Part shown: one piece after another, positions 1 through 10,592 of the stretch
Position numbering within the stretch: position 1 is the stretch's first letter
Layout: each line of letters opens with the position of its first letter
NCBI GenBank assembly: GCA_036346375.1
Contig: JAYEVE010000673.1
Span: 1-64,000, forward strand
Source of the DNA: Guadua angustifolia
Lineage: Eukaryota > Streptophyta > Magnoliopsida > Poales > Poaceae
Direction of reading: 5' to 3'
Length of the DNA stretch: 64,000 bases
Program-made: the position numbers and the translations under genes
The notes under the pieces: generated by a model
Database searches by the model: none
Seen by the model: the letters and a program-made list of their open reading frames with translations, nothing else
Told to the model about the DNA's origin: nothing

Positions 1-916
1 GTGGGTTGTTGGTCAGCATATCTTGGACCCTATTGCATCCCTAGGCTCAAGCGTGCGAGGGGTGCTAGGCAATGGAATAACGTGTCAATATTTGCTGGGT
101 TCAAACGCACTCCAATTGAAGGGTAAGCGAAGAAGAAATGTACATGCGTATGACTGTCCTGTCCCACGTGGGGACTAGACAGACTCTAATCAGGATACTA
201 ACCTACCCCATGCCTCGCTGGAAGAATTCTTAGCAATATCTATATCTAGGGGCTAGGAAGCTAGTTTGCGTAAGGATGAGATACACATTGTAATTTCTAT
301 CAGTTGTCATATGAAATAATCTACAACGATCAACACATATAGTATGGCTAGAAATAATGACGAGGCTGCACCAAAGAAAATATTAATATCACTAATTATG
401 ATCAATATTGTAGATAACTTGTATATGGTTATCGGATCTACAATGTTCAAAAGCCATCAGAAGGCTTAAAACAATAGATGTGATGTTCTGCATGGGGAAG
501 GAGAAAATACACACACACACACTATATGACGTCAGAATGGGGCACCATGGAGCCCGAGCTGCATGGTTTCAAATACGTAAATTCAAACCATATTCAGTTT
601 TTTTTAAAAAAATATTAGTTTTAGAATATATGTACCCATCCATAACAATTCAAATAAAACACGTACCTTTGAAAAAAAATATATTCCAATTCAAAGATTT
701 TGAACGAATTTAGATCGCATGCTTTGCTGATTTATATATTAAATCACCACATATCTACACTCAAACTATCATCAAAAAAGAAACTCTAGTTTGAATTTCA
801 GTTCAATCTTGTTTGAACTAGTTAAACTCGGCATCATAAAAAATTCAAAAATTTTCGTAGGCAATACATAGGGAAAATACCCGTTTTGGATATACACACA
901 CATACATACATTCATA

Positions 917-942
917 CTATTCTACAGCTGCGTGTAGAATAG
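917..942. repeat. Short perfect inverted repeat
   Basis: Arms CTATTCTAC (917-925) and GTAGAATAG (934-942) flank an 8-base loop. It is followed immediately by a further partial copy of one arm (GTCTATTCTA). No target duplication or gene is linked to it, so it may be a remnant of a small transposon. Confidence 0.5.
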
Positions 943-1315
943 TCTATTCTAAGCTTTAGCTAGTTTTGCAATCTGATCGAACCATGTGTGCCACTAATTA
1001 GCGCAATGGAACTCGGTATGGGCCAGGAACACAGATGACTTTCCGAAATCCCATGTATTATATATTCAACCATAATTACGGAACTACGTCAACCGTAATT
1101 TTGCCATGTAGTATTCCCTCATCTACAGATACAATGTACACCGACTGTTTGATTTCTCAAGTTTATGTATATCATGTATTTGACATAGTTCTGCAGATCT
1201 TCATTGCAGTATTGTTTCATTTGACATTATTTTGCATTATTGCATAAAGTAAAATGCAAGTTTTTTGTTTACCATAGTTCGCATATACCATAGTTAAAAC
1301 TAGTTATTTAAGCAG

Positions 1316-1820
1316 CAATGTTGTATGGACGAAAGAGTAAAAGCATAAAAGATTGTGTGAACATAGGTGTCACTAAAATGTAGTAAACATAAATCTACGA
1401 GATAGTAATATGGTATGCACGCAATAGTAAAATGTGACAAATGATTTTGTTGAAAGCACATTTGACCCAATATATGGATGCCATTAAATGGTGGTAAAAC
1501 ATAATACATTGTGATAGTAATGTTGCATGAACTCGATAGTAAAATGTGAGTAACAGTATTATACGTTGCAAATATGTTCATTGATATGTTGTTCAACAAA
1601 AAACGAATTGGGAGGTTGCTTTTTCTACAAGGTTCGGTCGCGCCGTTATGGTACTAGTAAGTCTTTTTGAGGTATCATAGTAGAAACAAGTTGACAAAAA
1701 TCGTCATGTTGTATAGGCGAAATAGTAAACTGGGAAAAGTAGTAATGATAGGTGTCAGTATAAGATAGTAAACATAAGTCTCGGACATGGTAATGTAATA
1801 TAATTGTAATAGTAAATTTT
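1316..1820. repeat. Degenerate direct repeats rich in AGTAAA
   Basis: Blocks near 1316-1435 and 1706-1820 share the same order of words: ATGTTGTAT, GCGAAA/ACGAAA, AGTAAA, AGGTGTCA, TAGTAAACATAA, then GGTAATGT/AGTAATAT. A weaker related block lies around 1465-1560. Spacing is irregular and the copies are diverged. There is no coding potential. It is probably part of an old non-coding transposon; I do not recognise the family. Confidence 0.5.
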
Positions 1821-2210
1821 GTCGGCTCATTGTAGGATCAAGGATAACCAACTAGATAGAGGTGAATAAGAGATTTTTTAATTTCTTTGGCTCTAATTGC
1901 AATAAACAAATATTCTAAGCAAAAATTATGATTTTCACAATTAAAACCTAAATTATCTAGATTTTTCTAAGTTCACCGGCAATCGAAGGCTATGCGTGGA
2001 TACGACGATAATGGCTGCGGAAAATGGCGGCAGCGGTTGCAGGATTCGGCGCGGAGGTGAAGTCCGGCATGGAGATGAAGACGGTCGACAGGGTCACGAC
2101 ACGTCGAGGCCGAGAAGGCGAAAGCTAGTGGGAGAGGAGGTGGTACATGCGAAAGAGCAGCGGATCGGGCCGATAGAAGAAAAGAGAAACAAGTCGAAGG
2201 AAAGAAACGA

Positions 2211-3418
2211 CCCACTCGGAAGGATAGAAAAGAAAAAGATTTTTCTTTTTAAGAAATTCCACAAAAATGAAAAGGCCAAAATAAATAGCAAATAAGTTAG
2301 AAAATTTTTAGAAAATTCTCAAAAATACTTTTAAACATTTGGAACCCAAATAAATTATTTTAAACTCATTTAAACTTAAAATTTTGATTCAAATGATTTT
2401 CTTGCACCAAAATTTTGAAATGGCTCAAAAATGGATTGTTGCATTGGTCTAATCTTATGCATTGGGCAGCAAGCAGTAGGGCTAGGGCGGGCAGAAATCC
2501 GGAAGGCCCAGCCCAACCATCCAGCCCGTGTGGTCGTAGCGTCTGCGTGTCGCATCGCATCTCCTCTCGTCAATCGACTTGCCCTCGCCTCGTTCCTCCT
2601 CCTCCTCAATTTGACTGTCTCCCCCTCCCCTTCCTCTCTCCTAGATCCAAATCCAATCTTTGCTGCTGCTGCTGCTGGTTGTGCGACTCGACGATCCGAT
2701 CTCGAGCGACGCCCACGGCCACGACCATGGCTCGCTGTCGTCTTCTCCCCCTACCGTTATTGGTGTTCTTCCTTGCCTTCGCTGCTGCTTCGACTTGGGT
2801 AACCAGCCCCTCGTTTCCTCCTTCCTTCTCCCTTGCACGCCATGTTTGGCCGCTTATGATGCTTTTTATATGCAGCAGGGTCAGGGACAGGGGATTCTGC
2901 CACCGCCGCCTTCATCGATGGCGCGTCGCACCGTTACCTGCGGGATCAGCAAGACGACCAGGTTCCATCCCCATCTCCAATTATCTCTACACGGAGGAAT
3001 AGCAGCAGTTACCCATCGATGCCTTGATTGATTGTCTTTACTTATTACTGCAATAGTGCGAGTGCAGTGCTTGTTGCCATGCCATGATCCACCTTAGCCT
3101 CTCTCTCTCTCTAGCAGCAGCAGCAGCAGCAGCGTTCAAGACAAAACCTGCTAACCAGCATATCATGGAATCCAATTCCTTGCTTATCCCTTCGACTGCT
3201 ATATACCACAGTTGCTACAGATCACCAACGCCTCTCCCTGCATATGTTGCATGTCCCTCTTCTGAAGATTTCCTGTTTACCGGATGTTTGTGTGCTCCAG
3301 GTCGACGGTCATAATATTTATCATCATACTAATGTACATGTCCTCATCATGCTACTGCAGGTCACTTCAATGTCACCAGATGAAGTTTCTGCGGCTGTGT
3401 CTGTCTTGCTTGGTTTTG
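2211..3418 (+). repeat. Upstream tandem copy of host-gene 5' region
   Basis: This 1.2-kb block holds about 240 bp of AT-rich promoter sequence, a GC-rich 5' UTR and the first three exons of the gene at 4816-8008. The same promoter block restarts at about 3425 with GGATAGAAAAG. After a later 858-bp insertion, the same UTR and exons follow again from 4550. Identity between the copies is very high. The break falls inside exon 3 just after the codons LLGF, so the first copy lacks exons 4-11. The arrangement fits a local direct tandem duplication followed by insertion into the second copy. Confidence 0.9.
2727..3418 (+). pseudogene. Truncated duplicate of DUF7794-like gene (exons 1-3)
   Basis: Exon 1 is 2727-2798, exon 2 is 2879-2961 and exon 3 is 3361-3418, cut off by the duplication junction. 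Exon 1 encodes an intact hydrophobic signal peptide starting MARCRLLPLPLLVFFLAF, because the run of C after CGTCTTCT is five long. The full-length gene has four C and is frameshifted there. Exon 2 of this copy is 83 nt against 84 nt downstream, because a run of five G is reduced to four, which breaks the frame after GQGQ. The copy has no downstream exons and cannot make the full protein. It could still be transcribed from its duplicated promoter. Confidence 0.85.
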
Positions 3419-3424
3419 ACCACT

Positions 3425-3683
3425 GAAGGATAGAAAAGAAAAGGAATTTTCTTTTTAAGAAATTCCACAAAATGAAAAGGCCAAAATAAATAGCAAATAA
3501 GTTAGAAAAATTTTAGAAAATTTTCAAAAATACTTTTAAACATTTGGAACCCAAATAAATTATTTTAAACTCATTTAAACTTAAAATTTTGATTCAAATG
3601 ATTTTCTTGCACAAAAGGAATTTTTAAAATCACCAAAATTTTGAAATGGCTCAAAAATGGAATGTTGCATTGGTCTAATCTTA
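3425..3683. repeat. Second copy of the duplicated promoter block
   Basis: Nearly identical to about 2215-2453. It differs by small indels, including an extra GGAATTTTTAAAATCA segment near 3616. It is interrupted at 3684 by the MITE-like insertion, and the matching sequence resumes at 4550 (TGCATTGGGCAGCAAGC). Confidence 0.85.
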
Positions 3684-4541
3684 GGCTCGTTTGTTTCGGC
3701 TTTTTTACGCTTAAAAGCTAAAAACCAAAAGCTAAAACAACAGATAGCTTTTAAGCGAGCTTAAAAAAGCCAAAAGTCTCCTATAAACTAAAAGCTAAAA
3801 GCCAATATGAGGTGGCTTTTTTTGACTTTTGATTGAAATTTATATTTGCCATTAAAGTTGTAACATATTTACCCACCAATGCCATCCATATAACTTATCT
3901 ATGAAAGCCGGAAGAATTAGAGGCCAACCAGGTAGGCCACGTGTCGCCATTTTTTTGCAAAAAGCCCTCCATAAATTTCGTTATTATGTTTAGGTCCTCC
4001 TACGGTTATTTTGCAAAAAATCGTAGTCTATATATATTCGAACAGGTCCTTCGATGGGTAGTTTTGCGAAAACAAAAATTACATCCGTGCCCTTCTATCG
4101 GTAATTTTGCAAAAAGAGCCCTATAGTTTCAGATATTCGCACGGTCCTCCACCTTTATTTTTTCGTTCGAAAAAAGCTCAGAATCTGATATTCAGTTGGG
4201 TCCTACATGGGTATTTTTGCAAAAACAAAAATTACATCAGCCCTTCTACTAGGATTTTACAAAAGAACCCTATAGTTTAGATATTCAAGATGGTCCTCTA
4301 GCTTTATTTTTTCGAGAAGAACCAATAAACCAAATTTTGTACAGGCAAGGGTTCCTATCTAGTATAAATGAAACTTTTTGTTTTCAAGGCTTCTCTCCTT
4401 CCTCACAATCTAAAAGGGTATTTTAGATTTTTCAACAATAAGCTATACTATCCAACCCATAAAAAGCCAGTGCTAAACAACGTGTCTTGGCTTAAAAGTA
4501 ATTTCTTAAGTCATTCCAAAATTTTGCAAAAGCCAAAAACC
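3684..4541. mobile_element. MITE-like insertion (hAT-type target duplication)
   Basis: The uninterrupted duplicate shows where this block was inserted. Flanks are TAATCTTA (3676-3683) and TCATCTTA (4542-4549), an 8-bp direct repeat with one mismatch, the size hAT elements make. The left end begins GGCTCGTTTGTTTCGGC and is rich in GCTTTTAAGC-like inverted words (about 3684-3830). The right end ends in AAAAGCCAAAAACC, only loosely complementary. It contains no ORF of note. Inside are two diverged tandem units of about 154 bp (see the separate entry). It lies in the 5' region of the host gene and may affect its expression. Confidence 0.65.
4055..4315. repeat. Two diverged ~154-bp direct repeats inside the insertion
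   Basis: Units starting at about 4055 and 4209 share GGGTA, TTTTGC, AAAACAAAAATTACATC, CCCTTCTA, CCCTATAGTTT, GATATTC, GGTCCTC and CTTTATTTTTTCG in the same order. A further partial unit with TTTTGCAAAAA and GGTCC words lies upstream (about 3953-4054). There is no coding potential. Confidence 0.6.
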
Positions 4542-4815
4542 TCATCTTATGCATTGGGCAGCAAGCAGTAGGGCTAGGGCGGGCAGAAATCCGGAAGGCC
4601 CAGCCCAACCATCCAGCCCGTGTGGTCGTAGCGTCTGCGTGTCGCATCGCATCTCCTCTCGTCAATCGACTTGCCCTCGCCTCGTTCCTCCTCCTCCTCA
4701 ATTTGACTGTCTCCCCTCCTTCCTCTCTCCTAGATCCAAATCCAATCTTTGCTGCTGCTGCTGCTGGTTGTGCGACTCGACGATCCGATCTCGAGCGACG
4801 CCCACGGCCACGACC

Positions 4816-7800
4816 ATGGCTCGCTGTCGTCTTCTCCCCTACCGTTATTGGTGTTCTTCCTTGCCTTCGCTGCTGCTTCGACTTGGGTAACCAGCCCCTC
4901 GTTTCCTCCTTCCTTCTCCCTTGCACGCCATGTTTGGCCGCTTATGATGCTTTTTATATGCAGCAGGGTCAGGGACAGGGGGATTCTGCCACCGCCGCCT
5001 TCATCGATGGCGCGTCGCACCGTTACCTGCGGGATCAGCAAGACGACCAGGTTCCATCCCCATCTCCAATTATCTCTACACGGAGGAATAGCAGCAGTTA
5101 CCCATCGATGCCTTGATTGATTGTCTTTACTTATTACTGCAATAGTGCGAGTGCAGTGCTTGTTGCCATGCCATGATCCACCTTAGCCTCTCTCTCTCTC
5201 TCTAGCAGCAGCAGCAGCAGCAGCGTTCAAGACAAAACCTGCTAACCAGCATATCATGGAATCCAATTCCTTGCTTATCCCTTCGACTGCTATATACCAC
5301 AGTTGCTACAGATCACCAACGCCTCTCCCTGCATATGTTGCATGTCCCTCTTCTGAAGATTTCCTGTTTACCGGATGTTTGTGTGCTCCAGGTCGACGGT
5401 CATAATATTTATCATCATACTAATGTACATGTCCTCATCATGCTACTGCAGGTCACTTCAATGTCACCAGATGAAGTTTCTGCGGCTGTGTCTGTCTTGC
5501 TTGGTTTTGCACCACCGATCTCGCTACCTGCGCCTTCTTCTTCCATGGTTATTTAATCTTCACACTGGAACCGGCTAAATCTACATGCATCCTTCTTCAC
5601 CACCTAAGCTCTTCAACATCTGTTCTCTTGATTTTCAGTTAAACAAAGTGCTACTCCCTAACCCATTTGACAGACCCCGTGCCATTTTCTTGCTGCAAGT
5701 CGACGGATCCCATGGTATGTCTTGATTGTTCTGAGACACTTTTATCTTTCCTTGCTACTTATTCATGCATTTTGATCTAGCGACTTATGTTGTGTTTCTC
5801 TGTTGATCATGTATCAGCCTCTGTTGATAGCTTCATATCTGAAGCCGGTAGCATTTTCAAAACTAGGATCGAAGGGGCAAAAAATGCTGCTACAGGGCTT
5901 ACAGGTTTGATGGATTATCTAGTAACTTCATATCCTGGATGTGCACATCTGTCAACTTTCGGAACTTTGATGTCCCTACTCCTGTGTTGTTGACACATTT
6001 ATTCATTGATCATATACCTTGCAGATAAGGATGAATTAATTGTCATACATTCAGATGAATCTCTAGCTGTCGATTCTGGATCAGATTATCTTGATAATGA
6101 ACTCACCAACCTGGTAAGTACATTTTTTCTTTAAGGACAAAGTAGCACCACACAGAACGTTTTTATTTACAAACTGTAAACTAGAACATTTTTTGTGCAG
6201 GCAAAATGGTTGGGGGGATCATATCAAAAGGCTGATGGCAAATTGAACATTCCCTTGGAGAGTGGAAATGGTCTTACTTTGCTAGTTACTAAGGTCAGTA
6301 CCCCCTTCATCCACTGTACACAAACATGAAAAAAAAACTGTTTGTGCCTGTATATGCACATTTATGTGTACTTGGAGTACGGCTACACACACATGACATA
6401 TGGATGCATATGTATGTGCTTGTATCAGTGCATGGTACATCCCTGAGGCATAAAACAAACGTGCACACAATCAACATACTAGCACTTGATGACAGCTACG
6501 TTATACCTCCTGCTATTTTATGTATATGAAAATCTCTATAATTGGATCAAGCATTCAAGTCACATCCTAATTTATTTATGCAAAATGGACTATAGTAGTA
6601 TGTATGAATATACTCAACTTCATTTGCATTTTTGACATATCAAGTTTCAACATTATTATAAGAACTTGCATTTTTTACAGGAAGAAGACTTGGAATTTGC
6701 ATCCAGCTTGATCTCCCTTCTTAACACTATCAAAAGGGGTATTCAGGTTCATGAAGATTTCTCAGGAGGTGCCGTGAGCCCTGCAGAGTTATTGGTATGC
6801 CACTTCACAGGCATTAAGGTAATTGTAAATATAAATCTTTAGTTGGCAGTTTGAAACTGGGTAACTGATTTCTCTTAAATGTGTACAAAAATGTAATCTA
6901 GAGCCTCACATTCAATCCTACCCGTGATCTGAAGTTCTGAACCCAGCTACCCTTGATCTACCACGTGACTCAAAGCTATCTTAGTGATATACACTTACTA
7001 ATTTGACTTGTTTATGTAGGCTCTGGAAGATGGATATGATTCCGCAGAAATTGTTAAGCAGGGAACTGAAGTAGTTCGGGCAGCTGTCACCAAAGCATTT
7101 GATTTACTACAGGGAGCATATAAAGGTAAATTACCTTGTGCTGTTGATATCCCTCTGTTACACCTGTCCAACTCTCCTGTTCTACTCATAAAACGAGCCA
7201 ATGTTTTTTTTGCAACAGTAGACTCTTTTGTTCTTATTCTGATGGATGAATTAAGAGCTGTAGCATCTGCTAGTTTTTAACATTCGCAAGCTGCATTAAT
7301 ATATATTTGGTTTGCTTTTGTTTTGGATTGTATATAGAAGAAGGGTATCCGGTATCTGACCCTCCACATCAGATATTGAGGTTACCTCACTAGCCAAGGC
7401 AGGGTTGAACTACACCTCCCTCTCTCAAAAATTGTGCTTGTTACCTTGGCAATTACTGTACTTGTTATATTTCTAAAACTTGCACTGATGACAATTTGGT
7501 TTTGGTTTCAACAACTATCATGTGTTAATATAGGGAAAATTGTTGGTCTAGTCATATCCTCAAAGGAGGCTTCACCATCCTTAGGATCCATAATTGATGC
7601 ACCATCTTCACTGCACATTTCAAGACGGCTAGAAGAAGCAAGCCAAACTAATGCTACAGCTTCCGAGTTACTTGTTAGAAAGAGTTTGGCATGGATTACT
7701 GGGATCATCCTCCTCGTCTCAACTCTCATTGGGGTGAGCAATTCCTCCTAGTCTTGTTAATTGATTAATTTCTGGTAACTATAGTCAATCTTTAGTTCAC

Positions 7801-8008
7801 TCCCACTGCTCTCTCCTGTGTTGAGCGTGAGATGCAACTTTTTTTTGGTGATGCATCTTGATATGCATGAGGCATTTTTTGTCTTCTGGTTACCTGGCTG
7901 ACAAGTGTTTCTGACTACACTGTTGTGCTGATTGTGCAGGTTTGCTTGCTTATGAATATGCCGCTTACCAGGGACACCCTCCTGTATTCAAATGTGAAGA
8001 TTGATTAA
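4816..8008 (+). CDS. Predicted type I membrane protein, DUF7794-like, 11 exons
   Basis: Proposed exons are 4816-4886, 4967-5050, 5452-5547, 5639-5714, 5818-5904, 6025-6113, 6201-6293, 6681-6794, 7020-7125, 7534-7733 and 7940-8008, all with GT-AG introns and consistent phases from exon 2 onward. The exons sum to 1085 nt, one short of 362 codons. The missing base is a C in exon 1, where the upstream duplicate keeps the frame. Apart from that the product would be about 361 aa: N-terminal signal peptide, lumenal domain with motifs FIDGASHRYLRDQQDDQ and LLPNPFDRPRAIFLLQVDG, one transmembrane helix (WITGIILLVSTLIGVCLLMN) and a short tail ending LLYSNVKID. I recall this family from plants as an uncharacterised type I membrane protein (DUF7794). 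The C-terminal helix and tail recall V-ATPase accessory subunits, but that link is only a guess. The exon 1 frameshift may be real or an assembly error. Confidence 0.8.
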
Positions 8009-9060
8009 TTTAAACTACGAGAGTGAGCATATTGAGTATCTCGAATTTTTAAGTAGAGCCGCATGTGTTTGCTGTTCACCCAGTGTACCATAAAATTCTT
8101 CTGCTATGTGGATTAGCGAGAAATGCAAACCCTTATTTCCCTCCTTTTGAATTGTAGTGCTGGCTATATATGGGCTCTTGTTTTTGGTAAATAATTATCC
8201 AGAGGAGTGGAATTTGTTAATATCTATGACGATTGTTGCGTAATAATAGTATCCTGATTTTGTTAAGACTTTTGAGATCTACCGGGTTCCGAATGGGCCG
8301 GAGCTAGCTGTGAACAAAATTTTTTTGCTCAAGCTCTTAACTCAGGAATAAGCTGCTGTGGTCTCACGACTTGCATCATGTATGTTATGTACAGTAGGAT
8401 CGATGCTCGGTGTATAATTCTTGATCTACCGCACGGACAGTATATTACCCCTTTCACCGGTATATTAGCTCTCAGTCACAAGTGATATTTTGAACATTGA
8501 CACTCCCTAAAACAGACTTTAATCACTAATCTCTATTGTAACATATTTATAAAATCTAATGAAAATTAAATATTATGAATTAACTTTCTGAACCAAATCT
8601 ACCTATGTTATTTTCGCATGTCTATTATAAATATCGTAGAGATATTAGCCAAACCTTACAAACTGTACGCATGTCAAAGCGTGGCTCTTTGTGTGACAGC
8701 AGTGAGTATGTACTCGCCTTCGGGGATCGCATTGATGGGTCACTGAATGGTTATAACTGATGTTTCATATTGTGTGAAAATAACAACCCCACGATAGTTT
8801 ATAGAAATAATTGCTTATCTTGCTCCTCTGTCTTGGATTTTTTTTTCAAATATAACCCTCTTCTGTATGTATTTATAAATAGCTATGTATCCGTGCGTCG
8901 CAACGGAAACTCAATTTGTAATAAAAAGTTTATTTGCAAAAAACACTAACAGTGGCAAAGGGGGTAATTAAAGAGCAATGGCAAAGATGGGTAATTAAAG
9001 ACAGCGACAAAGGTAAGTAATTTTGATGAAGTGACGTGGGAAGAAACTCTTGCTTTATGT
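8009..9060. other. 3' UTR and intergenic sequence
   Basis: The first 200-250 bp after the stop codon at 8006-8008 is probably 3' UTR. No clear polyadenylation signal can be assigned. The rest is AT-rich intergenic sequence without convincing ORFs. CCGTGCGTCGCAACGG at 8891-8906 is a near-palindrome. I have a general impression of seeing it dispersed in grass genomes but cannot name the family. Confidence 0.5.
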
Positions 9061-9068
9061 AGTAGAGA

Positions 9069-10121
9069 CAGGGCCGGTCCTGAGTTTTTGAGGGCCCAGG
9101 ACGAAATTATAGACGGAGGCCTCCCTAACATAAGCATTAAGCATCAAAATATTTTTATACTACCATGTATCAATTAAAAAGATAATATTCAGTGTATTAT
9201 AGAAATTGTTACCGATAAATAAATGGAAGTACAAAAGTGAGGTTATTTATCTCAAACATTTGTAGAGATCATTTTAGAAAATATCTTCTAACATTGCTAG
9301 ATGCAAAATCATCAATTATGGCCTCAACATTAATATCATCCAATAACTTCTTCTCAATATATAAAGTTGCCAGACCATTTAACCTTTCTTGAAACATTAT
9401 AGATCTCAAATAGTTCTTTAATAATTTCAACTTTGAAAAGCTTCTTTCAGCTGATACCACAATTACCGGTACAGTAAATAAAATTCGATAAGCAACAGAA
9501 ATATTACTATAACAATCCACTTTTCTAACAAACTCAAAAATCTCTATAGCAGATATTGGTCTATCTAGTAAAGTCATTTGCAGTATTCTTAACTCAGAAA
9601 TCAGATTATTTACCTCAAAATTAGATGAATCATCAACAGAGAAAGTTTTTGCCAATTTAGTACAATAATCTTTAAGTTCAATATAATCCAATGACTTCAA
9701 AGTTGTTGAGCTCAGAAAAGACCCAAATATACCTTTAAATACTTAGAGTTCTTCAAATCTGTTTTTCAATGAACTGACCATATCAACCATAATAAAAAAT
9801 AATTAACTTTAAAAATTTTCTCATCTTATAGAATTGCTTCACTACTGCAATCATTTTCGTTAAACTATTAAAGATTGCTTCGGCTTCAACAAAAAAACAG
9901 ATTGACATACGTTTACTAAAATATTAATTCCCGATGATCCCACCGTTGGATTGATATGAAATTTGGACTGTAGAAACTAGATTCAATTCCGAAACTAACC
10001 CAACAAAAATCAGCTCAATCGAATCTATGGATCTAAAATTATGACATTCATAAATTGATAATACTAATAGATGACGAGCCCGGGGCGGCCGCCCTTTCGC
10101 CCTGCCCCAGGAACGGGCCTG
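9069..10121 (-). mobile_element. hAT transposon, internally deleted, complete ends
   Basis: The element starts CAGGGCCGGTCCTGAG (9069) and ends CCAGGAACGGGCCTG (10121). These are imperfect inverted terminal repeats of the CAGGGCCGG type seen in plant hAT elements. It is flanked by a perfect 8-bp target duplication, AGTAGAGA, at 9061-9068 and 10122-10129. At 1053 bp it is far shorter than an autonomous hAT. It keeps only the 3' part of a transposase on the minus strand. GC-rich sequence next to the right end (about 10078-10121) can fold with itself. Confidence 0.9.
9269..9793 (-). pseudogene. hAT transposase C-terminal fragment
   Basis: The open frame at 9269-9700 ends at a natural stop and carries the hAT C-terminal dimerisation region, with VSAERSFSKLKLLKNYLRS and RLNGLATLYIEKKL. 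Related sequence continues upstream in the same frame (FKGIFGSF, then MVDMVSSLKNRFEEL before a TAA near 9743) to about 9793. The BED or TTF zinc finger, the catalytic D and the rest of the RNase-H-like core are missing, so it cannot act alone. In the full protein this region mediates transposase dimerisation. Confidence 0.85.
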
Positions 10122-10129
10122 AGTAGAGA

Positions 10130-10592
10130 TTTAGCCTCTTCTCCACCGCGAAAAGCGTTGCCTACTGCGTTTAGTAAGCAGAAGGTGACCGGCGTCATAA
10201 CAAGCATTGGAGCTAGATTTGTAAATGTATGCTTAAAGACTAAATTTGTAAAAATAAGATTTAGTAAGCTAGATAAGCAATGATTTCTAATATATACGGA
10301 GCCATGCAGCAAGTCCGGCCGCGAGAACGACGACTGACGCAGTGACGCGTCGTTAATTTGGCTGGCCGCGCCACGTGCGCAGCAAAAGTCCTTGCTTAGG
10401 CTTCCGACCGGCCAACCGATCAACCATAGGCCATAGCCCGTAGCTTGCTAGCTCTTGCATAATTATTCAAGACCGAATTTTTGTTCTTGTCTACTCCATA
10501 ATTTAGCTAATTAAGCCACGATCTAGTTACCTTCAGCTAGCTAGCTGCTGGGGGGTCACTTGAAGATGGCATCATTTTCGACGTGTGGCGGC
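10130..10592. other. Intergenic, nothing recognised
   Basis: Apart from short open frames on both strands that look random, I see no gene, RNA or transposon end in this stretch. Confidence 0.5.

Larger units (their letters stand above)
1..2210. other. Intergenic stretch, no gene recognised
   Basis: AT-rich sequence with only short open frames that resemble no protein I know. It contains a short AC microsatellite (about 509-522), a small inverted repeat (917-942), a degenerate repeat block (about 1316-1820) and a GC-richer patch at 1975-2210 of unknown origin. The patch could be a fragment of a retrotransposon LTR or leader, but I cannot place it. Confidence 0.6.

Noticed and set aside
2415..3002. 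195-codon frame over the truncated host-gene copy
   Set aside because: It begins in promoter sequence and runs through UTR, exon and intron of the duplicate. It is an accidental frame.
4749..5120. Open frame across exon 1 of the full-length DUF7794-like gene that seems to bypass the frameshift
   Set aside because: It opens with TTG, not ATG, lies in the 5' UTR, and reads through the intron donor at 4887. It does not rescue the signal peptide.
7338..7380. Extra exon of the DUF7794-like gene
   Set aside because: AG and GT sites flank it, but its 43 nt would break the phase between exons 9 and 10, which join correctly without it.
10064..10423. 119-codon minus-strand frame next to the hAT right end
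   Set aside because: It crosses the transposon border and has no recognisable domain.
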